This document shows positions 1-8,018 of a DNA stretch of 45,786 bases, piece after piece (position 1 is the first letter of the stretch; every line of letters begins with the position of its first letter). The stretch lies in NCBI GenBank assembly GCA_945897475.1, contig CAMDFL010000011.1:1-45786 (forward strand), in the 5' to 3' direction. The notes under the pieces are model-generated. The model did not search any database. It was not told the DNA's origin and saw only the letters and a program-made list of their open reading frames with translations. The translations under genes were made by a program, and so were the position numbers. The stretch is from Bordetella parapertussis. GTDB lineage: Bacteria > Pseudomonadota > Gammaproteobacteria > Burkholderiales > SG8-39.

Positions 1-32
1 AGAACACTGCGCAGACAAGAGTCATTTTTAAC

Positions 33-61
33 TTGTCAAATTAAGTTTGACATGCTATACT
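33..61 (+). promoter_or_regulatory. sigma70-like promoter of the fused aminotransferase gene
   Basis: A -35 box TTGTCA (33-38) and a -10 box TATACT (56-61) are separated by exactly 17 bases. Transcription would start at about 67-69, which is where the ATG of the following gene lies, and there is no Shine-Dalgarno before that ATG. The message is therefore probably leaderless. The boxes are seen directly; the activity is inferred. Confidence 0.7.
34..52. promoter_or_regulatory. candidate operator: perfect 7-bp inverted repeat between -35 and -10
   Basis: TGTCAAA (34-40) and TTTGACA (46-52) form a perfect inverted repeat with a 5-base spacer. It overlaps the -35 box and ends just before the -10 box, the usual place for a repressor site. 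The downstream gene begins with a YdaS/Cro-like helix-turn-helix, so autorepression is the simplest reading. Binding is an inference. Confidence 0.55.
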
Positions 62-68
62 CCGTGTT

Positions 69-1583
69 ATGAATTGTGCAGAACGTCTCGTTGAAATTTT
101 CGGTAGTCAAGCAGAGGCTGCACGTGCCTTTCGCCTGGACCGCGCGGTAATCAGCCATTGGATCAAGGTTGGCTATGTGCCATCCCGCTGGGCGGTCGAA
201 GTTGAACGCTTGAGCGATGGAAGCATTCCGGCGACCGATGTTCTCAACGAAGCCAACGCCAAGAAACCGGTTCGGGTGAAATCCCGACCAATTGCCGATG
301 CACTCGGCGCCGACGATGGGAGACTCCTCATGCAAAGCTTTGCCCCAGCTAAACGTATTAGCTCCTTCCACCCGCCACAGCGCACACTGATGGGGCCGGG
401 TCCGACCGAAATTCATCCGCGCGTCCTGACCACCATGAGCCAGCCGGCGATCGGTTATCTCGACCCAGAATTCGTCGAGATGATGGAAGAGTTGAAGTCG
501 CTCCTGCGCTATGCCTATCAAACCAAAAACCAATTGACGTTTCCCGTTTCCGGGCCGGGTTCGGTCGGCATGGAATATTGTTTTGTGAACATGGTCGCCC
601 CCGGCGACAAGGTTATTGTTTGCCGCAACGGTGTGTTTGGCGGCCGCATGATCGAGAATGTCGAGCGCTGCGGCGGCACGCCTATTGTGGTCGAGGCCGA
701 ATGGGGTTCGCCCATCGATCCGCAAAAACTGGAAGACGCAATGAAGGCCAATCGCGATGCGCGACTGATGGCTTTCGTGCATGCGGAGACCTCGACCGGT
801 GTGCAATCAGATGCCAAGACCCTAGTTGAGATCGCGCACAGGTACGATGCGCTTACCATCACCGATGCGGTCACCTCGCTTAGCGGCACCCCGGTCCTCG
901 TCGACGAATGGGGCCTGGATGCGGTGTATTCGGCCAGCCAGAAGTGCGTGTCCTGCACCCCGGGACTGTCGCCGGTGACACTCTCCGAAAGGGTGGTTGA
1001 TCACGTCAAAGCACGCAAAGACAAGATCCATTCCTGGTTCATGGATATGAATTTATTGCTCGGTTACTGGGGTGAAACGACGCGCACTTATCATCACACC
1101 GCGCCGACCAATTCGCTGTTCGGCCTGCATGAGGCCTTGCTATTGATTCGCGAGGAAGGACTGGAGGCTAGCTGGGCGCGCCATGCACGCCACCATCTGG
1201 CGCTGAAGGCGGGTCTTGAAGCCATGGGTCTTGAGTACCTGGTCAAGGAGCCGTACCGCCTGCCACAGATGAACGCGGTGCGCATTCCAGAGGCCATCCA
1301 GCCCAGGGAGGCCGAAATCCGCAAAACTCTGCTCAATGAGTTCAATCTGGAGATTGGCGCAGGTCTTGGACCCCTGGCCGGCAAAATCTGGCGCATCGGC
1401 ATCATGGGTTATTCGGCGCGCGCCGAAAACATCATGCTGTGCCTGGGCGCGCTTGGTTCAGTGCTCTCCGACATGGGCATGTCATTGCATGAAGGCGATG
1501 CGGAGGGCGCGGCGCATCAGGCCTACTCAACGCATCACGCCAAAGTTGCCAAGCAAAAGCAGCAAGCCAGGCCTACTGCTTAA
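69..1583 (+). CDS. YdaS-like HTH domain fused to a class V (alanine/serine-glyoxylate type) aminotransferase
   Basis: The 504-residue reading frame joins two parts. Residues 1-62 resemble YdaS/Cro-type DNA-binding domains (SQAEAARAF, then AVISHWIKVGYVPSRW). After a short basic linker, residues about 95-480 form a fold-type I, class V PLP aminotransferase: GPGPTEIHP near 109, TDAVTSL with the PLP-contacting Asp near 266, and SQKC with the Schiff-base Lys near 292. Such enzymes move an amino group from alanine or serine to glyoxylate or pyruvate. An ATG at 330 (Met88) follows a GGGAG and would give a normal-length enzyme of 417 residues without the HTH, so two products are possible. The 69 start has a strong promoter just upstream but no Shine-Dalgarno. 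No stop or frameshift lies between the two parts. The substrate cannot be told from sequence alone. Confidence 0.85.
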   Translation: MNCAERLVEIFGSQAEAARAFRLDRAVISHWIKVGYVPSRWAVEVERLSDGSIPATDVLNEANAKKPVRVKSRPIADALGADDGRLLMQSFAPAKRISSFHPPQRTLMGPGPTEIHPRVLTTMSQPAIGYLDPEFVEMMEELKSLLRYAYQTKNQLTFPVSGPGSVGMEYCFVNMVAPGDKVIVCRNGVFGGRMIENVERCGGTPIVVEAEWGSPIDPQKLEDAMKANRDARLMAFVHAETSTGVQSDAKTLVEIAHRYDALTITDAVTSLSGTPVLVDEWGLDAVYSASQKCVSCTPGLSPVTLSERVVDHVKARKDKIHSWFMDMNLLLGYWGETTRTYHHTAPTNSLFGLHEALLLIREEGLEASWARHARHHLALKAGLEAMGLEYLVKEPYRLPQMNAVRIPEAIQPREAEIRKTLLNEFNLEIGAGLGPLAGKIWRIGIMGYSARAENIMLCLGALGSVLSDMGMSLHEGDAEGAAHQAYSTHHAKVAKQKQQARPTA

Positions 1584-1604
1584 TTTCAATGTTGCACAGA
1601 AAAG

Positions 1605-1630
1605 CCCGGCTCATGGCCGGGTTTTTTTTT
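1605..1630 (+). terminator. rho-independent terminator of the fused aminotransferase
   Basis: The stem CCCGGC (1605-1610) pairs with GCCGGG (1616-1621) around the loop TCATG and is followed by nine T residues. It lies 20 bases after the aminotransferase stop, so the gene is a single-gene transcription unit. Confidence 0.9.
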
Positions 1631-1711
1631 GACGAAAATCAGCGAAACCAGGGATTCGATAGAAATTCGGCATCGACCACCACGTGGATTTGAAAACAGG
1701 GATCCTGAATA

Positions 1712-1777
1712 CCTCAATTGGCTGATGCTATGGCACGCCAAAAGCTTTATCTGGCAAGGCTTTTCAGGCAATTGAGG
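1712..1777. repeat. nested inverted repeat in the intergenic region
   Basis: A 14-base arm (1712-1725, beginning CCTCAATTG) pairs with 1764-1777 (ending CAATTGAGG) with one mismatch. Inside it AAAAGC (1740-1745) pairs with GCTTTT (1759-1764). The 278-base gap between the terminator and the next gene has no other feature I can support. It could be a folded RNA, a small miniature element or a regulatory hairpin; there is no T tract to make it a terminator. Confidence 0.5.
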
Positions 1778-1924
1778 CAAATCCGGAGCAGTACTTTTTG
1801 GGTGAACAAACAAAGTGCCGTAAGTACTGGATAGCAGAACAATTTTCATCCTTATTACGTGATCTACTGCGGTTTTTAGGATGACGCTTCTTCCAGCATG
1901 CGGTAAATTTTGCATTGGGGTGCG

Positions 1925-2902
1925 ATGATCATCGCGTACAAGACAGCGAAAAGAACAGTGAACAAAACAACGTACAGGGCCGTGAAGACCGCACCGAGGC
2001 TGAATTCATTTGTTATATGTAGTGTCGTGGCTTTTGTTATGGTCATCGCGTATCCGTTGCGCGAGGCGCTTGCCCAGGAGCGCTATTCGCCATTTGTCCC
2101 CAGCGACATGAGTAATGTCGAACGCATGGTGAGTTTGGCCAGGCTTCGCCCCGGCGACGTGGTGGTGGATCTGGGCTCGGAGGATGGAAGAATCGTGTTT
2201 GCCTCGCTGCGAGCCGATCCCAAAGTCACGGGATGGGGTGTGGAGCTTGACACGGCGCTGGTGGAAAAAACCAATGCCGCCGCGCAAGCGCAAGGGTTCG
2301 CCAATCGCGCAGAATTTTTCCATCGCAATGCGTTCGATGCCGATCTGTCTCGCGTGGATGTGATCTATATGTGGCTATGGACCGAAGTCCAGCAAATGCT
2401 GAGATCCAAAATTCTCGCCGAGGCGCGCCCCGGCACACGCGTTGTCACTAACCTATGGGGAATGGGCGCTTGGCAACCTGATGAAATCGACAGCGAGGTC
2501 TCGCCGGTCAACCTCTGGGTGGTGCCCGCCAGGGTGGAGGGCAACTGGAGTTGGGAGCTGACATTGCGGGGCGTGAAGCGCGATTATTCAGCGATGCTGG
2601 AGCGTCACTTTCAAAAGCTGGAGGGGGTGGCGCGCATAGGGAACCGACGCGTTATTGCCTCGGACATGCGCTTGCGCGGCGAGGATGTGTTCTTCAGTCT
2701 TTCAATGACCGTCGATGGCCTGGGATACGCGCGCCACGAATTCAGCGGCAAGATGCGTGGCGACACCATCGAAGGGAGTGCGAAAGTGCTTCTCGTTTCC
2801 GACAAGGACGACGACAAACAGGATTTGATCGAACTGCCATGGCGCGCTGTGCGCACGATCGCAGCCGGATACCTGGCGCCCACGGGTACCAATGCCCCCT
2901 GA
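1925..2902 (+). CDS. exported SAM-dependent methyltransferase-like protein
   Basis: A 325-residue protein. Residues about 28-50 form a hydrophobic signal segment ending ALA-QE, a likely signal peptidase site. It is followed by a class I methyltransferase core with motif I VDLGSEDGR near residues 81-89 and an acidic post-I residue (GVELD). The core ends by about residue 180; the remaining C-terminal part is not recognised. SAM is cytoplasmic, so the signal suggests either a membrane-anchored enzyme facing inward or a domain that no longer methylates. The ATG at 1925 has GGGG five bases upstream and is preferred to the TTG at 1910. Substrate unknown. Confidence 0.7.
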   Translation: MIIAYKTAKRTVNKTTYRAVKTAPRLNSFVICSVVAFVMVIAYPLREALAQERYSPFVPSDMSNVERMVSLARLRPGDVVVDLGSEDGRIVFASLRADPKVTGWGVELDTALVEKTNAAAQAQGFANRAEFFHRNAFDADLSRVDVIYMWLWTEVQQMLRSKILAEARPGTRVVTNLWGMGAWQPDEIDSEVSPVNLWVVPARVEGNWSWELTLRGVKRDYSAMLERHFQKLEGVARIGNRRVIASDMRLRGEDVFFSLSMTVDGLGYARHEFSGKMRGDTIEGSAKVLLVSDKDDDKQDLIELPWRAVRTIAAGYLAPTGTNAP

Positions 2903-3022
2903 GTTTCCCCGTCTGCCTCAATGCCTCCTTGCCACGCGCTTCACGGCATACCCAGGAACAGGCTACCGGCATCAGCATTTATCAAAATAGGTGGGCACTT
3001 GACCCGCAGACCATGGCTTTCA

Positions 3023-4285
3023 CTACCTGGCGCGAACAGTGAATGCCAGCAGAAAAGACGCCGCGGTCAGCAGCACCACCGCGCTCAAAGCCAGCGACCA
3101 ATGAACGCCGATCAGCGCACCCAGCATCCCGACCGTGACGCCACTGAAAGAGCGCATGCCATTCAAGGCCATGTTGTAGAGGCCAATCAGGCGACCACGC
3201 AGGTGAGCGGGGGACTGTAACTGCACCAGGGTTTGCGCCATTGCGCCCGAGGTCAGATTCAGAAAGCCGGCAATCATCATCATCGCCAGAGCCACCACAA
3301 AATTGGTGGCGACGGCAAACCCAATCACGCTCAGACACCACAGGATGGTGATGATGATGGCGCTCTTCGGACTGGCTTTCAAAAGACTACGGCTCTCCAG
3401 GATGATGCCACCTAGAAACGCGCCCGCGGCGTTGGCTGCGAGCAGCGTGGCGTAGCCAACGTCCGCCTTTTCCGTGCCCAGGTCATGCGCGAACTCCGGC
3501 ATTTGCGCCTGAAACGCATTGCCGACCAGGAACGATGAGCAACCCGCCAAAAGAATCATTGAGACGATAGTTTTATTGGCCGACACTTCGCCAAGGGCGG
3601 CAAAAGCGCTTTTGAAACTGCCGAGTCCGCGCGCTGCCACATGCGACTCGCGTTGGCGTGGAGGCGCCCAGAAAAGCCAAATCATTAAGGGTAGATAAAT
3701 GAGCGCATTGACCAAAAGGCCAATGGACGGTCCCAGCCACAACATCAGCCCGCCACCGATGCCGGGCCCCAACAACACGCCAAGGTGACGGCTAGTGGAA
3801 CTGAGGCGAATTGCGCTTTGCAGATCACGACCGCCGACCAGGTCGTGCAGCAGCAACTGCGTGGCAGGACCCCAGATCACGCCGGCGAAACCGTGAATGG
3901 TCAGCAACACCGCGGCATGCCAGATCTCGATGGTGTCGGTGAGAATTAGCACGCCCCAGCCGATCGAGACACCCATGAACATCAATAGTGCGATCTGGAT
4001 CATGCGCCGGCAATCGTATCGATCGGCGAGCGCGCCGAAATATACCGAGAAGAAAAGAAACGGCAGCCAGTGGCTGAGCACCGCGAAGCCGCCCAGCGTG
4101 GGTGATTGAAATTTTTCGAATATCACCCAGTAACTAATCACATGCTCGATGTTGTCGGCCATCATGGCGGCAGCCATGGTGAAGAAGTAGGCGCGGAAAG
4201 CCGGGCGGCGCAAGGCCGCAAAGGATTTTTCCTTAACTGGCTCTGAAACTGCGGGCTTGCTCGCGTTGTCCTGGGGTGTGGACAG
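3023..4285 (-). CDS. MFS transporter, EntS/MFS_3-like exporter
   Basis: About 420 residues with 10-12 hydrophobic segments and the major facilitator loop 2-3 signature (FGALADRYDCRR). It resembles the MFS_3 group, which includes enterobactin exporters and putative drug exporters. The open frame continues upstream to an ATG at 4468, but the extra 61 residues are Cys/Arg-rich, not transporter-like, and would overlap the divergent gene. No ATG, GTG or TTG lies where the family normally begins. A CTG at 4285 does, five bases after the strong Shine-Dalgarno AAAAGAGG, so I place the start there. The start is an inference; the transporter call is firm. Substrate unknown. Confidence 0.8.
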   Translation of the reverse strand: MSTPQDNASKPAVSEPVKEKSFAALRRPAFRAYFFTMAAAMMADNIEHVISYWVIFEKFQSPTLGGFAVLSHWLPFLFFSVYFGALADRYDCRRMIQIALLMFMGVSIGWGVLILTDTIEIWHAAVLLTIHGFAGVIWGPATQLLLHDLVGGRDLQSAIRLSSTSRHLGVLLGPGIGGGLMLWLGPSIGLLVNALIYLPLMIWLFWAPPRQRESHVAARGLGSFKSAFAALGEVSANKTIVSMILLAGCSSFLVGNAFQAQMPEFAHDLGTEKADVGYATLLAANAAGAFLGGIILESRSLLKASPKSAIIITILWCLSVIGFAVATNFVVALAMMMIAGFLNLTSGAMAQTLVQLQSPAHLRGRLIGLYNMALNGMRSFSGVTVGMLGALIGVHWSLALSAVVLLTAASFLLAFTVRAR

Positions 4286-4456
4286 AAAAACCTCTTTTAC
4301 ATCATGGTGATAGAGGCGGATATTGGCCTCTCGAAGGGGGCGAAGATTAGCACAGCACGCGCTCCTAAATTGCCAAGGGCAAGACGAACAGTGAAGCGCG
4401 GAGGCGAATGGCGGGCACTGGCATAATCTGCGCTCTTTGGATTCGAGAGCATTGAT

Positions 4457-5347
4457 ATGTCCGGCCATTCAGGGAGGCAACGATCCGCATCTTGGTTGCC
4501 TTTGTTTGGACTGATTGTCTGTTCGGCGATGCTGGGTTCCGCGCATGTGTTCGCGCGGCTATCGTACGTCTACGATGTCAATGTGCTTACCGCTGCGGCA
4601 GCGCGTCTGACTTGCGCGAGCGCGCTGGTGTTGGCTTACCTTTGTTTGCGCAAGGTGAAATTCCCGGAGCTAAGGCATGCGTATCGCGCGACTTTTGCCT
4701 TGGGACTGCTCGCCTGCGCGCAAACGGTAGCGCTACAGATCGCGGTGCTTAACCTGCCGGTGGCGATCGCGATACTTGTCTTCTACACGTTTCCAATTTT
4801 TACCGGCATCGGCAGTGCCCTGATAGGCGATGAGCGTTTGAGCATGAGGCTGGTCGTTGCCTTGATCGCCGCATTCGCCGGTTTGTCGCTTGTGGTGGGC
4901 GTGGAATTTACGAACGTGAACCTGGTTGGCCTGGCCGCGGCGCTGGCGGCTTCGATATTTTTTACCTTGACCCTCATCCTGACCCCCAGGCTTGCCCCTG
5001 AACTCAGTGCGCCAATGCGCACTTTTTTCATGATGTCACTCGCCGCGGCCATTCTCCTTGCGGTCCTCGGCAGCACGGGTGGCTATAGCTTTCCCAGCAG
5101 CGGCGATGGATGGGCCGCGTTCTCCGCGTTTGCTCTTCTCTATGGATTGGGAATCAATGGATTGTTCATGCTGCTCCCGAAGCTGGGTGCCACGCAGACC
5201 GCGGTGGCGCTAAACCTTGAACCGGTAATGGTCGCGGTAATTGGGTTCTTTGTGGTTGGCGAGCTGTTGAGCGGCGTGCAAATTATCGGCGCACTTGTCG
5301 TGGTGTCCGCGGTGATGGCCTATCAGGTGAGCGTGCGGCGGCGATGA
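4457..5347 (+). CDS. EamA/DMT-family permease
   Basis: A 296-residue, very hydrophobic protein with about ten membrane segments arranged as two EamA halves. Family features include ALLYGLGINGLFMLLPKLGA followed by ALNLEPVMVAVIGFFVVGE in the second half. Members export amino acids, metabolites or nucleotides; the substrate here is unknown. The gene is transcribed divergently from the MFS exporter, the two starts being about 170 bases apart. Confidence 0.85.
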   Translation: MSGHSGRQRSASWLPLFGLIVCSAMLGSAHVFARLSYVYDVNVLTAAAARLTCASALVLAYLCLRKVKFPELRHAYRATFALGLLACAQTVALQIAVLNLPVAIAILVFYTFPIFTGIGSALIGDERLSMRLVVALIAAFAGLSLVVGVEFTNVNLVGLAAALAASIFFTLTLILTPRLAPELSAPMRTFFMMSLAAAILLAVLGSTGGYSFPSSGDGWAAFSAFALLYGLGINGLFMLLPKLGATQTAVALNLEPVMVAVIGFFVVGELLSGVQIIGALVVVSAVMAYQVSVRRR

Positions 5348-5465
5348 AGTGCTTGCAGAGCGCCGCGCCGGGCATTGAGACAGGTAGGCGAAACTGTGAA
5401 ATACGGATTGTTGCCAGAGCTTGTTTTTGCTATGTTTCGCGCACGGCATGTGCCGTGTCTTCAGG

Positions 5466-5478
5466 AAGGAGGTGATCC
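5466..5478 (+). promoter_or_regulatory. maximal Shine-Dalgarno sequence
   Basis: AAGGAGGTGATCC is the exact complement of the usual bacterial 16S rRNA 3' tail over 13 bases. Its GGAGG core ends seven bases before the ATG at 5480. It is not the end of a 16S gene, because the match stops at the 13th base. Confidence 0.75.
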
Positions 5479-5479
5479 G

Positions 5480-5581
5480 ATGTCTAGTCGATTGCTTAGC
5501 AATGTTGCCGTCATCGCAGGTGCTTTGACGTGCGACACCGCGTCGGTGTTCCTTGGCGCGAAGTTGGATCAGGCAAGCTGA
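5480..5581 (+). CDS. small ORF, 33 residues, function unknown
   Basis: A 33-codon ORF (MSSRLLSNVAVIAGAL...) follows an ideal Shine-Dalgarno at ideal spacing. The peptide is mildly hydrophobic in the middle, with one Cys and a polar C-terminus. A strong plus-strand terminator lies about 185 bases downstream, consistent with a short transcript. I recognise no family. The ribosome-binding site is the main evidence; coding conservation cannot be judged here. Confidence 0.45.
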   Translation: MSSRLLSNVAVIAGALTCDTASVFLGAKLDQAS

Positions 5582-5765
5582 GTTCAGATATCAGTCATCT
5601 CCGAAAGTTTTAAGAATTTCCTAATCCATGACAAAGTCTGTCACGATTTTTGGAATGATTAATAAAGGGGATTTCTGGGGCTGAGCCTCGGTAAGCCGAA
5701 TTCATCGCCAGGCGCGGAATTTTCACGCGGACGCGGATACGGCAGTCGAAGTAAGCCTTGTTGAG

Positions 5766-5798
5766 ACGGCCGCGGCCAAAACCGCGGCCGTTTCTTTT
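5766..5798 (+). terminator. strong rho-independent terminator
   Basis: A perfect 10-bp stem, ACGGCCGCGG (5766-5775) with CCGCGGCCGT (5782-5791), closes the loop CCAAAA and runs into TTTCTTTT. The T tract faces plus-strand transcripts, so it ends whatever is made from 5480-5765, or read-through from the permease. It may also slow minus-strand transcripts leaving the next gene. The 184 bases before it carry only small hairpins that I cannot assign to a known RNA family. Confidence 0.85.
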
Positions 5799-5822
5799 GG
5801 TTCGCCCGGCAGAGTGCGTCGC

Positions 5823-6464
5823 TTACGTGGGGCGCGGATCGCTCTTAAGTGCTCCTGCCTTGCGTTCAATGGCATCGCGCAGGCGTAGGTTTCGTCCTTG
5901 CGCCCGGGTGATGAGCGCAACGTGCTTGAGATCTTCGAGTGCATAGCCCACATCCCAACAATTTTTTGTATTGGTCACCCATACCGAAGGATCGAATCGA
6001 CGCAGATCCAGCGGCCCGGCGTAACTGCGCAAGGTCTTCTGATGACGTCGGTTGGCGTATTCGTGAAGATAGGTAATGGCCAGCTCGCGCAGGCTTCGAT
6101 AAACAGGATCGCGCCAGCGCAATAGCGGCGTACTGGTCTTGGAGATCGCGCCCCAGTATTTGCCGCGCCGAAACAGCGTCACCACATGGTCAAAGTCCTG
6201 CTCGGCTTTGAGGTCGAGAAGCAAAGGGGGTTCGCCGTGTATCCACAGCGCGCAGGCCGCCAGCATTGCGCCTTCGATACAATGGGCGCGGTTCTGCCGC
6301 AGAACTTCGCGCACTGCAAGGCAAGTCTGACCGCCCTGCTCGACATTCTGCGGGATGGTGTCCAGGAAATTTTGAATCTTCATCGGCGTATTCAAGCGTT
6401 GCAAGGCGCGGAACTCCATGGGACGAAGTCCGAGATCCTGCATTGTTGCGGTGCGTTTTCTCAT
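5823..6464 (-). CDS. conserved transglutaminase-like protein
   Basis: A 213-residue protein. The segment RAHCIEGAMLAACALWIHG (Cys62) followed by QDFDHVV (His93) and a nearby Asp resembles the Cys-His-Asp arrangement of transglutaminase-like cysteine enzymes. Further conserved-looking blocks are FRRGKYWGAISKTS, YRSLRELAITYLHEY and KTLRSYAGPLDL. The family is widespread but uncharacterised. There is no signal peptide, so it is probably cytoplasmic. It stands alone, with no operon partner. The enzyme class is inferred from motif spacing only. Confidence 0.65.
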   Translation of the reverse strand: MRKRTATMQDLGLRPMEFRALQRLNTPMKIQNFLDTIPQNVEQGGQTCLAVREVLRQNRAHCIEGAMLAACALWIHGEPPLLLDLKAEQDFDHVVTLFRRGKYWGAISKTSTPLLRWRDPVYRSLRELAITYLHEYANRRHQKTLRSYAGPLDLRRFDPSVWVTNTKNCWDVGYALEDLKHVALITRAQGRNLRLRDAIERKAGALKSDPRPT

Positions 6465-6689
6465 TGACGGTTCCTGTGCCTAGCGCGAAGAATTTGCGCC
6501 GGCTGATTGTATGCGGGCGCGAATGCCCATTTTCGGCGCGTTATTGATTTTTAGGCAATTCGGCATGAATTTTTGGCTAAACCGGCCACGGCGCAGGACG
6601 CACGCCGGTATAGTTTGCGAGGGGCAAAAGTGGTTTCGCCCCAAGCCACTCACATCTGCCCTGCACAATCGTAACGAAAGCGAGTTGCC

Positions 6690-8012
6690 ATGAATTGGCA
6701 TGATTTGTTATCTACCAGAATTTTAGTCACCAGAGCTTGCCGTGTAGGCGCCATCGGTGCAGGTCTGGCCGCCGCATCCGTCATGCTCTCCGGCTGCGAT
6801 CCGGCTGGATCGCAGCCTTTTCCTGGTATGCCGCCACCCGAAGTCAATGTCGTGACCGTACTGCCCAAAAACGAGCTGCTTAGTTTCGAATACACCGGGC
6901 AATTGGCGGGCTATCGTGAAGTAGAAATTCGTGCGCGGGTGAGCGGGATACTGCTAAAACGCAATTTCACCGAGGGCGGCAACGTCGTCCAGGGCCAATC
7001 CTTATACAACATCGATGCGGCGCCTTTCGAATCCGCGCTTGCGCGCAGCGACGCGGATTTCGCCGGCGCCGAGGCGCGTCTCGCGCAGGCGCGGCGCAAC
7101 GCGGCCAGACTCAAACCCCTGATTACCTCCAAAGCCGCGAGCCAGAAAGAGCTCGACGATGCGGTTTCGTCCGAGCAGATTGCCGAGGCCGATCTGAAGG
7201 GGGCGCGCGCGCGGCAAAACGATGCCAGGCTCAACCTTGAATACGCCAAGGTTGAGGCGCCCATTGCCGGTGTCGCCGGACGCTCGCAGCGATCCGAGGG
7301 AACTCTGGTGTCGGGGCCGGATGTGCTCCTGACCAGCATCGTCCAGGTGGACCCAATTTATGTCAATTTCGGAATACCGGAGGCCGAGCAGCTGAAATTG
7401 CAAACAGAGGCCGACAGCGGGCGGCTGCTGTTGCCCAAGGACCGGCGTTTCCTGGTGAGCGTGCGAATGGCCGACGGCTCGGTCTATCCCCGGCTTGGCC
7501 GCATGAGCTTCTCCGATGTGCGCGTCAATGAGCGCACCGGCACCAGCGATACCAGGGCGGAACTACCCAATCCCGAAGGGCGGCTGCGTCCCGGCCAATT
7601 CGTTCGTGTGACACTCGCAGGCGCGAGCCGCCCCAATGCCATATTGGTGCCGCAGCGCGCCGTGCTTGAAGGCCCGAAGGGAAAGTTTGTTTATATCGTG
7701 AACGCCGAGAGTAAAGTCGAGCCGCGGCCGGTTGAAGTGGGTGAATGGTCTGGCGATTCCTGGGTGATCAACAGCGGCCTTGCCGCGGGTGACCGCGTGG
7801 TGGTCGATGGTGTGATGAAGATCGGGCCGGGTGCACCGGTTCGAATTGCCGATCCAGCTAATGCAAATTCGGCGCCCAAAGGTCCGCCTGGAGGGCCCCC
7901 GGGCGGCCCGCCCGGTGCGCCCCCCGGCGCCAAGGCCGGTGGCAAACCGCCCGCCGAGGCGACGCCAAAATCCGAAGGCAAAGCGCCTACTGCTGCACCG
8001 GCGAAGAGCTGA
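6690..8012 (+). CDS. RND efflux periplasmic adaptor (membrane fusion lipoprotein)
   Basis: A 440-residue AcrA/MexA-type adaptor. It has a lipobox LSGC with Cys36 as the acylated residue, the lipoyl-like entry YREVEIRARVSGIL, a coiled-coil hairpin around residues 105-190, and the beta-barrel stretch ending LVPQRAVLEGPKGKFVYIV. The last 45 residues are an unusual Gly-Pro-Ala-Lys-rich tail (PPGGPPGGPP), longer than in most adaptors. It is the first gene of the operon: the pump begins six bases after its stop. It links the inner-membrane pump to the outer-membrane channel. Confidence 0.93.
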   Translation: MNWHDLLSTRILVTRACRVGAIGAGLAAASVMLSGCDPAGSQPFPGMPPPEVNVVTVLPKNELLSFEYTGQLAGYREVEIRARVSGILLKRNFTEGGNVVQGQSLYNIDAAPFESALARSDADFAGAEARLAQARRNAARLKPLITSKAASQKELDDAVSSEQIAEADLKGARARQNDARLNLEYAKVEAPIAGVAGRSQRSEGTLVSGPDVLLTSIVQVDPIYVNFGIPEAEQLKLQTEADSGRLLLPKDRRFLVSVRMADGSVYPRLGRMSFSDVRVNERTGTSDTRAELPNPEGRLRPGQFVRVTLAGASRPNAILVPQRAVLEGPKGKFVYIVNAESKVEPRPVEVGEWSGDSWVINSGLAAGDRVVVDGVMKIGPGAPVRIADPANANSAPKGPPGGPPGGPPGAPPGAKAGGKPPAEATPKSEGKAPTAAPAKS

Positions 8013-8018
8013 TCCCCG

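Noticed and set aside
5466-5478. The 16S-tail complement as the end of an antisense 16S rRNA gene
   Set aside because: The match is only 13 bases; the neighbouring bases do not resemble 16S rRNA. It is better read as a Shine-Dalgarno.
5640-5765. A known small RNA or riboswitch ahead of the terminator at 5766
   Set aside because: Only short hairpins are visible, such as GGCTGAGCC; I could not match any known family by eye, so it is not listed as an RNA gene.
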